DNA from: Bacteroidetes bacterium UBA2364
GTDB lineage: Bacteria; Bacteroidota; Rhodothermia; Rhodothermales; UBA2364
Direction of reading: 5' to 3'
Length of the DNA stretch: 36,923 bases
Assembly: GCA_002344075.1 (NCBI GenBank)
Contig: DDTM01000031.1
Coordinates: 1 to 36,923 of the forward strand
Numbering within the stretch: position 1 is the first letter of the stretch; each line of letters starts with the position of its first letter. Under the pieces are notes generated by a model. That model was not told where the DNA came from. It did not search any database and saw nothing but the letters and a program-made list of their open reading frames with translations. The position numbers and the translations under genes were made by a program. Below, piece after piece: positions 1-8,836 of this stretch.

Positions 1-104
1 CGACAACTGCAACAGGTTCGTACAATAATGCGACGGGGCTCTGGACGCTCGGCAATATTGCTCCGGGAACCTACACCCTCACCATTAATGTGACCGTGAA
101 TTAA
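1..104 (+). CDS. C-terminal end of a DUF11-like surface repeat protein (partial)
   Basis: The reading frame that starts at base 3 is open for 33 codons to a TAA at 102-104, and the gene continues off the left edge. The residues include YNNATGLWTLGNIAPGTYTLTI, here split as YNNATGLW and TLGNIAPGTYTLTI. This matches the end of DUF11-type Ig-like domains, which carry a TGxWxxGxLxPGxxxTLTI pattern and occur as tandem repeats in large exported proteins of Bacteroidota and relatives. What is seen is only the last part of one such domain. The product is probably a secreted or surface protein, but its size and other domains cannot be known. A strong hairpin follows about 45 bases later. Confidence 0.6.
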   Translation, partial: TTATGSYNNATGLWTLGNIAPGTYTLTINVTVN

Positions 105-148
105 AAAACCTTTCCAGCATTCTTTATTATTTACAGTTATTCAAGATT

Positions 149-181
149 AAAGGGCTGCTTCGTTGAACGAGGTAGCCCTTT
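149..181. terminator. Hairpin between converging genes
   Basis: An 8-bp stem (AAAGGGCT at 149-156 with AGCCCTTT at 174-181) encloses a second short stem (TCGTT/AACGA). It lies between the plus-strand DUF11-like gene and the minus-strand comEA-like gene, so it could stop either transcript. There is no good T-tract on either side, which lowers confidence that it is a classic intrinsic terminator. Confidence 0.5.
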
Positions 182-208
182 GAGATAAAAAAGAGCGCCA
201 CCCCTTCT

Positions 209-769
209 TTAAAGAGTCAAATAAGGCTTCATGTCGGCAAATTTCTTTTCACCAATGCCTTTCACATCCATGATCTGCGAGATTTCCGTAAACTTCTTAA
301 TACTGGCGCGGTAGCTCACGATTTTCTGTGCCGTCGCTGGACCAACACCGGGCAAGGTCTCCAATTCGGATAGACTTGCCGTATTTAAACTGATTGGACG
401 ACGAGGTGGCATCTTTTTCTCGGTTTTTTTCTTAGGGGCTTTGAGAATTTCCTCCATTGGAAGCAGCGGTACAACATCTTTTACAGTTGACACAGGGGCT
501 ACCAAAGAATCTTGCGGTACTGGCATGGGCGAGGCCAATACGGTCGCACTACTGTCCACAGGGATACCCCCCTTTGGCACAACCTGCGGCGCTATTCGCA
601 AATGGGTAGCAGTGGTCACCATTTTTGTTTCTTTGGGTGCATCGGCTGACCAAGACTTAAAAAGGTCAATGCCATATCCCAGGGTAAATAAGCCAACCAA
701 CGTGGCCAATGCCATTGCTTCGTATTGGGTGATACCTATTTTTGACTGAAGTTTATAAATCCATCGCAT
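209..769 (-). CDS. ComEA-like helix-hairpin-helix DNA-binding protein
   Basis: The 186-residue product has a hydrophobic segment at about residues 18-34 that looks like a membrane anchor. A Pro/Val/Lys-rich linker runs to about residue 125, and the C-terminal 60 residues form a tandem helix-hairpin-helix module. The two hairpins are visible as LPGVG (139-143) and VKGIG (169-173), preceded by the typical SLNTAS start. This is the ComEA layout: an envelope-anchored protein that binds double-stranded DNA, in competent bacteria during DNA uptake. No other competence gene is in the window, so a role in transformation is inferred from family only. Upstream on the same strand are two hairpins with T-tracts (see 852-1144), which could be a leader or separate small RNAs. 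The start at 769 gives a good short N-terminus before the hydrophobic segment. Confidence 0.8.
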   Translation of the reverse strand: MRWIYKLQSKIGITQYEAMALATLVGLFTLGYGIDLFKSWSADAPKETKMVTTATHLRIAPQVVPKGGIPVDSSATVLASPMPVPQDSLVAPVSTVKDVVPLLPMEEILKAPKKKTEKKMPPRRPISLNTASLSELETLPGVGPATAQKIVSYRASIKKFTEISQIMDVKGIGEKKFADMKPYLTL

Positions 770-851
770 GACGTTAAAGGGTTAGGTTCTCAGATACCAC
801 ATAGACAACCTAACTCATTACAACATAACCTGTTAATATTTATTTTTTATC

Positions 852-963
852 ATAAAAAAGTCAATCTTCTGTGCCAAAGACTGACTTTTTCACCTTTAGG
901 TTAACAAGCAGTATTCAATAGGAGATGCTGGTATGAGACGTGACGCTTTTATAGACACCAACA
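852..963 (-). ncRNA. Candidate small RNA or leader, copy 1
   Basis: Read on the minus strand, this copy has a TATGTTCG box (970-977), which fits the TAnnTTTG promoter box of Bacteroidota. About 110 bases follow, then an 11-bp-class hairpin (858-887) with loop TGGCACAG and a run of six T. That is the layout of a short transcript with an intrinsic terminator. No clear TTTG box lies 19-21 bases upstream of the TATG box. It could instead be part of a leader for comEA, whose start is about 85 bases further on. Ends are estimates. Confidence 0.4.
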
Positions 964-1032
964 ATTAGGCGAACATAACCCCGTGCTTTTTAAAAAATAA
1001 GACCTTGCGTTTTTGTTAACGAATGAGGCACC

Positions 1033-1144
1033 AAAAAAAAGCCAGCCTTCTGTGCCAAAGGCTGACTTACCCACCATTATGTCGACAAGCAGTATTGAGA
1101 GAGGTGCATCAATTGAGAAATGTTTCACACTTAAGACACCAGTA
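1033..1144 (-). ncRNA. Candidate small RNA or leader, copy 2
   Basis: This is the second copy of the unit. A TATGCTTT box (1151-1158) lies in the same place as in copy 1, and a hairpin (1039-1068) is followed by eight T on the minus strand. In the stem, copy 2 has a C-G pair where copy 1 has T-A, a paired change that favours an RNA structure. The loop sequence is identical in both copies. Ends are estimates, and no family is recognised. Confidence 0.4.
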
Positions 1145-1243
1145 GAACCGAAAGCATAACCTCACTTTTGAAAAAAAAATAGGGATCAAGTAATTTTTGT
1201 TTGGACGTGCTAAATTGGATACAGAACACAACCCTATTACACC

Positions 1244-2023
1244 ATGATATCAGAAATTAAGTCGGAGTTGGGCCGCGCATGGCGGGTATATAAGACCTTA
1301 GACACCCAAACTGTGGTCGTGCTTACAGTGAGTGTTGCCCTTATCATGATTCAGATCAATTTTGGTGGACGCTTATTTTTTCTCCGCACATTCGGCCATT
1401 GGGTGCCATCGGCATGGCAAGGCATAGCCGAGTGGGCATGGTGGTTTGGTACGCAGGGTTTTACGGGCTTTGTGATTCCAGTATTAATTCTAAAATTAGG
1501 CTTTCGGCAATCTTGGGCAGAGATGGGGCTTGGCTTGGGCGATTGGAAGTTGGCCTCGACGTTGGCTTTGGCCTATATCCCCTTGGTGGTTATTGGTACA
1601 TGGATACTCTCCAACGGTGCCGATTTTCAGTCCAACTATCCACACTACCCGGAAGCCGCACGAAATTGGAGCATGTTTTTTTTATATGAGGCACTTTTTT
1701 TGTTTTACTGGATGGGTTGGGAGTATCTCTGGCGAGGCTTCGTACAGTTTGGAACGGCACGCACGTTGGGCTACTGGGCCATTTTTGTGCAAATGGTTCC
1801 TTTTGCGATCTTACATGCCGATAAACCGCTTGCCGAAGCGTTCCTTTCTATCCTCGGTGGCGTAGCACTTGGGGCCTTATGCTGGCGCACCCGGTCTTTC
1901 TGGATTGCGGTACCAATTCATGCGGCACAAATGTTCATCTTAGATCTGTGGTGTACCCTTCGGATCAGAACAGGTGCAACGGGTATAGGTTGGGCAGCCA
2001 TAACAACGGCTTTGGGATTTTAG
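1244..2023 (+). CDS. CPBP (CAAX protease/bacteriocin-processing) family membrane protein, altered active site
   Basis: The product has 259 residues and several hydrophobic helices (about 22-38, 70-86, 104-123, 142-158, 175-190, 197-212). The CPBP family (type II CAAX prenyl-protease/Abi) uses EExxxR, FxxxH and HxxxN/D motifs inside the membrane. Here WEYLWRGF (159-166) holds the first motif with Trp159 in place of the first Glu, while E160 and R164 remain. FAILH (187-191) fits the second motif. H226 is in the place of the last histidine but is not followed by N/D at the usual step. It may be a protease with changed specificity or a non-catalytic member. A weak promoter-like pair (TTTG 1196-1199, TACAGAAC 1220-1227) precedes it. 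Its stop overlaps the stop of recN by 4 bases. Confidence 0.7.
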   Translation: MISEIKSELGRAWRVYKTLDTQTVVVLTVSVALIMIQINFGGRLFFLRTFGHWVPSAWQGIAEWAWWFGTQGFTGFVIPVLILKLGFRQSWAEMGLGLGDWKLASTLALAYIPLVVIGTWILSNGADFQSNYPHYPEAARNWSMFFLYEALFLFYWMGWEYLWRGFVQFGTARTLGYWAIFVQMVPFAILHADKPLAEAFLSILGGVALGALCWRTRSFWIAVPIHAAQMFILDLWCTLRIRTGATGIGWAAITTALGF

Positions 2024-3720
2024 GCATGTTTTAGCAAAGCACGTGCGCTCTCCAGCGCTGCTTCCGTAATTTCATCACCCGAAAACATTGCAGCAATTGT
2101 ACGGATCCGTTCTTCCGTCGAAAGCAGTCGAATCTGGGAACGTGTGCGGTCTTCAGACACCAATTTCTCAACCACATAATGGTTATGACCTTGTGCCGCA
2201 ATTTGGGGCAGGTGGGTAATCGCGATAATTTGGTGATATTCTCCCAAGTTTCTCATGGCTTCACCCACTTTCCCGGCAATGCGGCCAGAAATCCCTGTGT
2301 CAATTTCGTCGAAGACCAGGATCGGCAATCGTTCATTTTTCGCCAGAATGGTTTTCAGGGCCAGCATAATCCGGCTAATCTCCCCGCCAGAAGCCGTCTT
2401 TGCAAGTGGTCGCGGGGTTTCACCAAGATTTGTCGAGATAAAAAATGCTACCTCGTCCATCCCATTCGGTAAAGCAGCAAATCGTTTGCCCGTTACTTGG
2501 TCGCGAATCCACCCTTTTGCATCGGCTTGTACACCAAACTGAACCTGAAAGGCCGCGTGGACAATACCCAATTCGCCGAGTTCACGTACAATTGCTTCTT
2601 CAATATACAAGGCCGCTTCTTTGCGTCTGGCCGAAAGCCTAATGGCTACGTGGGCCAATCTTTGTGCAAGTTCGATCACTTGTTTGTCTGCACGGGCAAT
2701 GGCCCCTTCAAAATCTGCGGCCAACTCAAATTGTGTCCCTATTTTTTCTCGAAAGGCAACCACATCTTCGATCGTTTCGCCATATTTACGTTTTAAATTC
2801 AACAATTCACCAAGACGATTCCGGATTTCCTGTAGCCGCTCTGGATCGAAAGCCACACGTGCGTGATAGTCTTGCAAGAATTTTGTTAACTCGGCGATTA
2901 ATACTTCGGCAGATCGGAGGTCTGTCAATGGCTCTTGAAGCCGATCGTCTGTTGTGGCCAGTTCGGAAAACACATTCCGGGCATGAACCAAGCGGTCATA
3001 TATGGATTCTTCCGATTCATACAGCATTTGAACCAACTCACCTGACCCTGCAAAGCGTTTTTCGGCATTTTCCAACAACTTTGCCTCGACCTCTAATGCC
3101 GCTTCTTCACCGGGTTTGGGAGATATTTCGTCTATTTCTTTGATTTGATAAGCATATAGTTCTTGTTTTTGCTTCAGGTCTTTCTCTCGTGCAATAAGTT
3201 GACGACGTGCTTTTACCGCACCTTCCATCTCTTTGTAAATTCTTTGATATTCTGCACGCAGTTCTCCAAGACCCGCATAATTATCCAAAACCTCAATATG
3301 CGTTTCGGTGCGCAAAAGAGATTGGTGTTCATGTTGGCCATGCAGATCTATCACACTTTCTGCCACTTGCCGCATCAGTTGCATGGTGGCGGGACTATCG
3401 TTGATAAACCCCCGACTGCTGGAGGAACCTATTTCCCGACGTAGGATCAGAGTTTCATCGTATTCATATCCATGATCAAACAAAACATGGCGAATTCTAT
3501 CGGCATGAGGCGCATCAAAAATGCCTTCCAAAACAGCTTTATGGGCACCGCTCCGGATAACATCGGTTGAGGCACGTTCACCCAAAATGAGTTTGAGCGC
3601 ACCCACCAGAATAGATTTACCGGCCCCCGTCTCACCTGTAATGATGTTCAGGCCATTTTCGAACGTTATTTCGAGCCGATCTATGAGTGTATAATCGCGA
3701 ATGCTTAACGAACGGAGCAT
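2020..3720 (-). CDS. recN: DNA repair protein RecN
   Basis: RecN is an SMC-like ATPase that gathers broken DNA ends during double-strand-break repair. The start at 3720 gives 566 residues beginning MLRSLSIRDY, the normal RecN start, with an earlier in-frame ATG at 3777 adding 19 unlikely residues. The Walker A motif GETGAGKS is at 29-36. A long coiled-coil middle follows, with the ABC signature ASGGEISR near residue 440 and Walker B LVFDEIDTG near 468-476. The length is normal for the family (about 550-570). The gene is convergent with the CPBP gene and divergent from pbpC. Confidence 0.95.
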   Translation of the reverse strand: MLRSLSIRDYTLIDRLEITFENGLNIITGETGAGKSILVGALKLILGERASTDVIRSGAHKAVLEGIFDAPHADRIRHVLFDHGYEYDETLILRREIGSSSSRGFINDSPATMQLMRQVAESVIDLHGQHEHQSLLRTETHIEVLDNYAGLGELRAEYQRIYKEMEGAVKARRQLIAREKDLKQKQELYAYQIKEIDEISPKPGEEAALEVEAKLLENAEKRFAGSGELVQMLYESEESIYDRLVHARNVFSELATTDDRLQEPLTDLRSAEVLIAELTKFLQDYHARVAFDPERLQEIRNRLGELLNLKRKYGETIEDVVAFREKIGTQFELAADFEGAIARADKQVIELAQRLAHVAIRLSARRKEAALYIEEAIVRELGELGIVHAAFQVQFGVQADAKGWIRDQVTGKRFAALPNGMDEVAFFISTNLGETPRPLAKTASGGEISRIMLALKTILAKNERLPILVFDEIDTGISGRIAGKVGEAMRNLGEYHQIIAITHLPQIAAQGHNHYVVEKLVSEDRTRSQIRLLSTEERIRTIAAMFSGDEITEAALESARALLKHA

Positions 3721-3837
3721 GGAAGCGGGAATTGTATGTGTGTAAAATATGTTGGAAGCTACAAAACGACCATTCAAAAATCAAAACAGCATACAAAATT
3801 TTATCGTATTTGTCTCGTTTAACAGGAATAAGACCTA

Positions 3838-3870
3838 TTTGCAACCCGCATCCTGCTTGCGGTATATTCT
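3838..3870 (+). promoter_or_regulatory. Probable promoter of pbpC
   Basis: TTTG at 3838-3841 and TATATTCT at 3863-3870 are 21 bases apart. This fits the TTTG-19/21-TAnnTTTG pattern of the Bacteroidota primary sigma factor in six of eight bases of the second box. It supports a pbpC start at 3899 rather than the first in-frame ATG at 3749. Confidence 0.4.
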
Positions 3871-3898
3871 ATGGCCTCTATTTATTTCGCTCCTCAAC

Positions 3899-6412
3899 AT
3901 GTGGACCAATACCCAACCGCAACTCTGGATATCCAACATCAAAGCCTTATTATTGCTTTGGTGGAAGGCTATGCAGCAATTTTGGCTTAAATACCCGCAG
4001 CCGATCTTCCAACATCCCACCGTCCGTCAGGGATTTAAAAGGCTCCCTCTTCTCATCTTTGGAGGGATGTGGCTATATATCCTCTGGCCGTTGCCTTCAG
4101 GTTTTGCACCCCAAGCACAAAGCCGTAGTGTACGCATTACAGACCGGCACGGACAGCTTTTGTATGAATATCGTCCTGAAGGAAGTGGCCTGCCCGTACA
4201 ACTGCACGAAGTCCCGCCCAACGTGGTTGGTGCGTTACTGGCCATTGAAGACCGGCGCTTTTTTCGGCACTCTGGGGTGGACATGGCCGCCATGGCGCAA
4301 GCCCTGTGGCAGAACATTAAAACAAGAGGAATCAGCCGAGGTGGGTCCACCATCACCATGCAGGTAAGCCGGATGCTCCGAGATGCGCCCCGAAGTGGTT
4401 TAGCCCGCTGGTGGGCAAAAGGAATGGAAGTCTTGTTGGCTTGGCGTTTGGAATTTCATTTGTCCAAACCAGAAATTTTGACTATGTGGCTTAATAAAGC
4501 CCCCTTCGGGAATCGGGTTTTCGGGATAGAATCCGCCGCAAGGTTTTATTTCGGAAAACGAGCACATGATTTAAGTTTGACAGAAGGCGCATTTTTGGTT
4601 GGCTTACCACAAAGCCCTACGGCATATAACCCATTTAGTCATCCAGAACGTGCAAAACGACGACAAGAACAAGTTTTGTCTGCTCTCGTAGCCGTTAGAG
4701 GGCTTACGCCCGACCAAAAGCGCTCCTTAGTCGTGCGCCCACTCGCTATTTCAAAACCAGAACAGGTTTTCAAGGCCCCACACCTTGTGAACCGTTTGAT
4801 ACAAGAACTACCCTTAAGCACTGGGAAATGGAAAACCCTAACAACAACCATTGACCTACACCTGCAACACAGCCTCGAACGCATCATTCAAGGCCACATG
4901 CGAAGAGTCGGACAATCAAATGTGAGCAATGCTGCTGTAGTGGTTTTAGACAATCGGACCGGCGAAGTATTGGCATATGTGGGCAGTGTGAACTTTTGGG
5001 AAGAACGACTTGGTGGACAAAATGACGGTGTACAGGCACTTAGGCAACCAGGCAGTGCCCTTAAACCTTTTACCTATGCCCGTGCATTGGCTTCCCGTAA
5101 ATATACTCCCTCTACTATTTTACCTGATTTACCTACTCAGATTTTAGAAGTAGGTGGTGCATTCTCCCCGGAAAACTACGACAAACAATACCATGGCCCT
5201 GTTCCACTACGTCAGGCACTGGCCAGCAGCTACAACATTCCCGCTGTCCGAATGGCACGGGAAATTGAGCCTACGGTTTTGCTGAATAGTTTTCGGAAAG
5301 CAGGTCTTTTTTCCCTTCGTAAACCTGCTGAATTCTATGGCGTTGGACTGACACTGGGTAACGGCGAAGTAACCCTGCTCGAACTTGCGCGCGCATATGC
5401 CGGCATAGCGCGTGGTGGCTTACTTCCCAGTATTTCATTTGTCCGTGATGAACAAGCACGGTTGCAATATGCAAACCAACCATACGCGCATACAACACCT
5501 AATGGCCTCTCGCCGCAAATCACTTACCTGATTACCCATATCCTTAGCGATCCGGAGGCACGTACACCAGCATTCGGACGTGGAAATGTCCTTGAACTGC
5601 CTTTCTCGATGGCCGCTAAAACAGGAACCTCAAAAGACTACCGTGATAACTGGGTGGTGGGCTATACACCCATACACACTGTCGCTGTTTGGGTTGGAAA
5701 CTTCGATGGAAGCCCCATGCAATACGTTTCCGGCATATCGGGCGCAGGGCCTATTTTGCATGATATGATGCTGACATTAGGACCAGGCGGAGACTTCTCC
5801 GTTCCCCATGCCATCGAGGAGGCGGTCGTTTGTCCTACCAGCGGAAAACGGCCCGGAGCCTTTTGTCCTACCGTAAAAAAGGAGATATTCTTTCTCGGAA
5901 CCATTCCAAAAGACACCTGCGCCGTTCATCAGTCTATCAAAATCAATATAGAAACAGGAGGATTGGCAGACCACCAAACACCATCAGCCCTCGTTCGAGA
6001 AGAACTGTTTACGGTATATCCACCCGAATACCATGCTTGGATGCTTGAGAACGGACTCCGACTACCGCCGCGCAATACCGAGATAAACCTTCCGACAACC
6101 TCGCAAAACTGGTCTTATACCGATTTGTTGCAAGTGCAATATCCTGCATCTGGAACAGTTTTTCTCTTAGACCCTGTTCTCCGCCGCGAATATCAACGTA
6201 TACGACTGCGAAGTGTGGTAAGTGACGCCTTCTACAACCTCCGGTGGGTTATAGACGACGTAGTGCTGCATAATGACTATCGCTATACCGATTGGCCGCT
6301 TGCACCGGGCGTTCATCACATTGCCCTACAAGGCCAAACCAAAGAAGGCCGATTTATGCGTAGTGTACCCGCACGAATTGTTGTACATCCACCAGGAAAA
6401 GATGCCAATTAA
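3899..6412 (+). CDS. pbpC: Penicillin-binding protein 1C (glycosyltransferase-transpeptidase)
   Basis: This is a class A penicillin-binding protein that polymerises and cross-links peptidoglycan in the periplasm. With the start at 3899 it has 837 residues. An N-terminal membrane segment lies near residues 50-63. The GT51 glycosyltransferase domain follows, with catalytic E117 in AIEDRRFFRH and GGSTITMQ at 148-155. The transpeptidase domain has S386 in GSALK, SYN at 444-446 and KTGTS at 574-578. The last 130 residues fit the C-terminal domain specific to PBP 1C. All catalytic motifs are intact. The frame is open upstream to 3749, but the extra residues do not resemble the family, and another ATG at 3968 is possible. 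It converges on the patatin gene with a 4-base gap. The alpha2-macroglobulin-like partner often found beside pbpC is not in this window. Confidence 0.92.
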   Translation: MWTNTQPQLWISNIKALLLLWWKAMQQFWLKYPQPIFQHPTVRQGFKRLPLLIFGGMWLYILWPLPSGFAPQAQSRSVRITDRHGQLLYEYRPEGSGLPVQLHEVPPNVVGALLAIEDRRFFRHSGVDMAAMAQALWQNIKTRGISRGGSTITMQVSRMLRDAPRSGLARWWAKGMEVLLAWRLEFHLSKPEILTMWLNKAPFGNRVFGIESAARFYFGKRAHDLSLTEGAFLVGLPQSPTAYNPFSHPERAKRRQEQVLSALVAVRGLTPDQKRSLVVRPLAISKPEQVFKAPHLVNRLIQELPLSTGKWKTLTTTIDLHLQHSLERIIQGHMRRVGQSNVSNAAVVVLDNRTGEVLAYVGSVNFWEERLGGQNDGVQALRQPGSALKPFTYARALASRKYTPSTILPDLPTQILEVGGAFSPENYDKQYHGPVPLRQALASSYNIPAVRMAREIEPTVLLNSFRKAGLFSLRKPAEFYGVGLTLGNGEVTLLELARAYAGIARGGLLPSISFVRDEQARLQYANQPYAHTTPNGLSPQITYLITHILSDPEARTPAFGRGNVLELPFSMAAKTGTSKDYRDNWVVGYTPIHTVAVWVGNFDGSPMQYVSGISGAGPILHDMMLTLGPGGDFSVPHAIEEAVVCPTSGKRPGAFCPTVKKEIFFLGTIPKDTCAVHQSIKINIETGGLADHQTPSALVREELFTVYPPEYHAWMLENGLRLPPRNTEINLPTTSQNWSYTDLLQVQYPASGTVFLLDPVLRREYQRIRLRSVVSDAFYNLRWVIDDVVLHNDYRYTDWPLAPGVHHIALQGQTKEGRFMRSVPARIVVHPPGKDAN

Positions 6413-6416
6413 TACC

Positions 6417-8738
6417 CTAAAATACATGTCCTACACTTAGCGCCGGGCGCATAGACTTAAAATCCGTCAATAGACCCACACGCACAGGGCCAATCCGGTC
6501 TAAAGTATATCCAGCGACAATGCCGGATCCTAACCTGATAGGCGTTTCCGAATCAAAAAAAGATGCTGAAGAAAGGTGACCCGCACTAAGCAACACACCA
6601 AGGCTTGCCTGACGATAGAGGCGATAATTTAAGCCAATAGTTCCGCTTTTTAAAAAATCACCCCAATAAGCCTGGTCAGAATGGCCAACTAAAGGAGCAT
6701 GATGGTTCCGAAATAAGTAATTTCGGGTAAAACCACCCATATAAAACCGTTGATACAAAGGCGCTGAAGAACCCCATGAAACCCCAACCTGAAGATCCGT
6801 GGTGACGTGTACACGAGGGACAGGTAAATACAAACCCGATTGGTTGTACCATCCCTGAAAAAAAGACCTCTCATCGTTCTCGCCTGGTGCAAAACCCCAC
6901 AAAACGCCCCACTCCATGTTATGAAACCCTCGTTCTCGCTCCTCTGCTGGTCGGAGGGCAGACTTAAACGCAGTGCCAATGCTTAGTCCCCCCCAGTGTT
7001 GTTCTTGCCCAAATCGTCCACCGAGTGCCCGACTGCGCTCAAAATAGGTGATCCAATGTGCTTTCATATTCAACTGAATCCGACTCCCCAGCAATACCCT
7101 TATACCGCTCTCTTGTAGCACTTCCAGCACATCGCGGGCTTCTGTAGGCTTATCAAGTCCCGAAGGAAACATTAAAAGATTTCCCGAAAACTGAGACATA
7201 TAAGACCATTCGGTAACCGGATTGCCCACCACCATCACCGATGGAGCGAATTGAAGGTACCAGTTTTTGCTCAGTACGCCCCGTAATTCCAACCTTGCAG
7301 GTACACTTTGCAGCATTCCATCCAAGCGCAACCCCGCCATCAAAGCAGGGCCACTGGGTTGGTCAAACCGCGCACCAAGACCCAACAAACTATTGTTCCG
7401 ACGTATCGCCTCTAATGTTAATGTGGGAAGACTGTCTTGTTTCACAAAACGATAGCCAACCTGTTGGAATTGGCCGGAAGACATCACGCGGTCTATGCCA
7501 GCAGATAGGGCCTGCATGGTAAACCTTTCCTGATCCTGAATACGAAAATGAAACCTAACCAAGTCTTCTAAAATGCGGGTACTGGGAACACGCGGCAATC
7601 GCTGCAAGATTTTTTCCCGAATAAAGGTAGGTTCCCGCGATTCATTCAACACCGAAACCACAATCTTCTGCACCTGAAGATGGTTATCATAAATAGGCAG
7701 AGAATAGGCACGAGGTTGTGGAGACAGACCAAGTGAATCCCGCAAGGCCATTAATTCATTACGAAGATTCTCTGTTGCCACCCGACCGCGTTCAATAAAT
7801 ACATTTGGATCGCTAAAAGAGAAGGCGCTAAATCCTGTTACATCTGGACTAATCAAGACGGTCGCCAACCTACGGTCTTCCTCAATAGATTTTTCCATCC
7901 AAAACCCGATGGACTGGTTGATGAGATCCGAAAAGTTACGCACAAGAGGCATAGGTTGCGGTTGCCACCCCACATCCACTGCAATCACGACATCGGCACC
8001 CATATCAAACGCCTCTTTTACAGGTAAATTCCGGGCCACTCCCCCATCAAAATAATAGCGCCCGTCCATTTCTACTGGGGAGAAAACTCCCGGAATGGCC
8101 ATGCTCGCACGAATACTCTGATGCAAATTGCCCTGTGTAAAAAGTTTTGCCGTCCCATTTTCTACATCCGTACCTGTACAGGCAAACGGTGTCGGGAGCT
8201 TCATGAAATCCTGTAAAGAATCCGCACGAACCAATAATCGGCTAAGCAGCATGTCTAATCGCTGGCTGGAAAGCAAACCATTTGGGGTCTCGCTCCGTTT
8301 ACCCAAAGGAAATGCCAGTGCAAAAGCATCATGTTCCGAAACAGCCACCTCAGCCACATCTCTTGCCGAAAAACCCGTCAACCCTGTTAACAATTCCCCC
8401 CATTTTTGGGTCACCGCAATCTGGGCAAGACTATCGGGCGTATAACCCAACGAATACAAGCCCCCTACAACAGCCCCCATGCTGGTTCCGACCACCAAGT
8501 CCACTGGAATACGCAATTTTTCCAGCGCTTGCAGCACACCAACATGGGCAATCCCTTTTGCGCCTCCCCCACTCAGTACCAACGCAACCATCGGACGCTG
8601 CAAACGAAGTGTATCGCCTCGGCTAATCGAGGTTTGAATAAGAGAAGGAGCCTCTTGAGCAGGGTTTTGTGCCCAACTGCCCCCTATTGGAAACAAGAAA
8701 ACAACGAACTGTAAAAAAGTACGCACGCCTGTACCCAT
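6417..8738 (-). CDS. Patatin-like phospholipase fused to an outer-membrane beta-barrel
   Basis: The 773-residue product starts with a signal peptide ending near AQ (23-24). The patatin domain (about 48-300) has the oxyanion loop GGGAKG (57-62), nucleophile S86 in GTSMG and catalytic D231 in DGG, so the Ser-Asp dyad is complete. A short POTRA-like stretch (about 340-420) follows. The rest, about 340 residues rich in alternating aromatic and polar residues, fits a BamA/TamA-type barrel, and the chain ends in Phe (GHVF), the usual outer-membrane assembly signal. PlpD-type proteins (type Vd autotransporters) share this order. The lipase could be released outside or act in the periplasm, and sequence alone does not decide. 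It is divergent from the beta-lactamase-like gene. Confidence 0.9.
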   Translation of the reverse strand: MGTGVRTFLQFVVFLFPIGGSWAQNPAQEAPSLIQTSISRGDTLRLQRPMVALVLSGGGAKGIAHVGVLQALEKLRIPVDLVVGTSMGAVVGGLYSLGYTPDSLAQIAVTQKWGELLTGLTGFSARDVAEVAVSEHDAFALAFPLGKRSETPNGLLSSQRLDMLLSRLLVRADSLQDFMKLPTPFACTGTDVENGTAKLFTQGNLHQSIRASMAIPGVFSPVEMDGRYYFDGGVARNLPVKEAFDMGADVVIAVDVGWQPQPMPLVRNFSDLINQSIGFWMEKSIEEDRRLATVLISPDVTGFSAFSFSDPNVFIERGRVATENLRNELMALRDSLGLSPQPRAYSLPIYDNHLQVQKIVVSVLNESREPTFIREKILQRLPRVPSTRILEDLVRFHFRIQDQERFTMQALSAGIDRVMSSGQFQQVGYRFVKQDSLPTLTLEAIRRNNSLLGLGARFDQPSGPALMAGLRLDGMLQSVPARLELRGVLSKNWYLQFAPSVMVVGNPVTEWSYMSQFSGNLLMFPSGLDKPTEARDVLEVLQESGIRVLLGSRIQLNMKAHWITYFERSRALGGRFGQEQHWGGLSIGTAFKSALRPAEERERGFHNMEWGVLWGFAPGENDERSFFQGWYNQSGLYLPVPRVHVTTDLQVGVSWGSSAPLYQRFYMGGFTRNYLFRNHHAPLVGHSDQAYWGDFLKSGTIGLNYRLYRQASLGVLLSAGHLSSASFFDSETPIRLGSGIVAGYTLDRIGPVRVGLLTDFKSMRPALSVGHVF

Positions 8739-8836
8739 TGCATTGTCCCTATTGTATGTTGTATTTTTAGTCCTAACTGAAATGTCTCCAATTTCCTAAG
8801 CAGCCTGTTGACCTCTTCCGCAACTCTTTCGGCACA

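Larger units (their letters stand above)
840..1190. repeat. Two imperfect 181-bp tandem units
   Basis: Two diverged copies of one unit lie head to tail in the 474-bp gap between comEA-like and the CPBP gene. Shared blocks keep a 181-bp offset. A hairpin with loop CTGTGCCA lies at 858-887 and 1039-1068. ACAAGCAGTATT lies at 904-915 and 1085-1096. AGACACCA lies at 953-960 and 1134-1141. CATAACC lies at 974-980 and 1155-1161. The spacer sequence between blocks has diverged strongly, so the blocks seem to be kept by selection. No reading frame is shared by the two copies. Confidence 0.75.

Noticed and set aside
441..749. Plus-strand frame opposite comEA
   Set aside because: It is a shadow of the ComEA-like gene with no family character.
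3163..3444. Plus-strand frames opposite recN
   Set aside because: They are antisense frames of a clear RecN gene.
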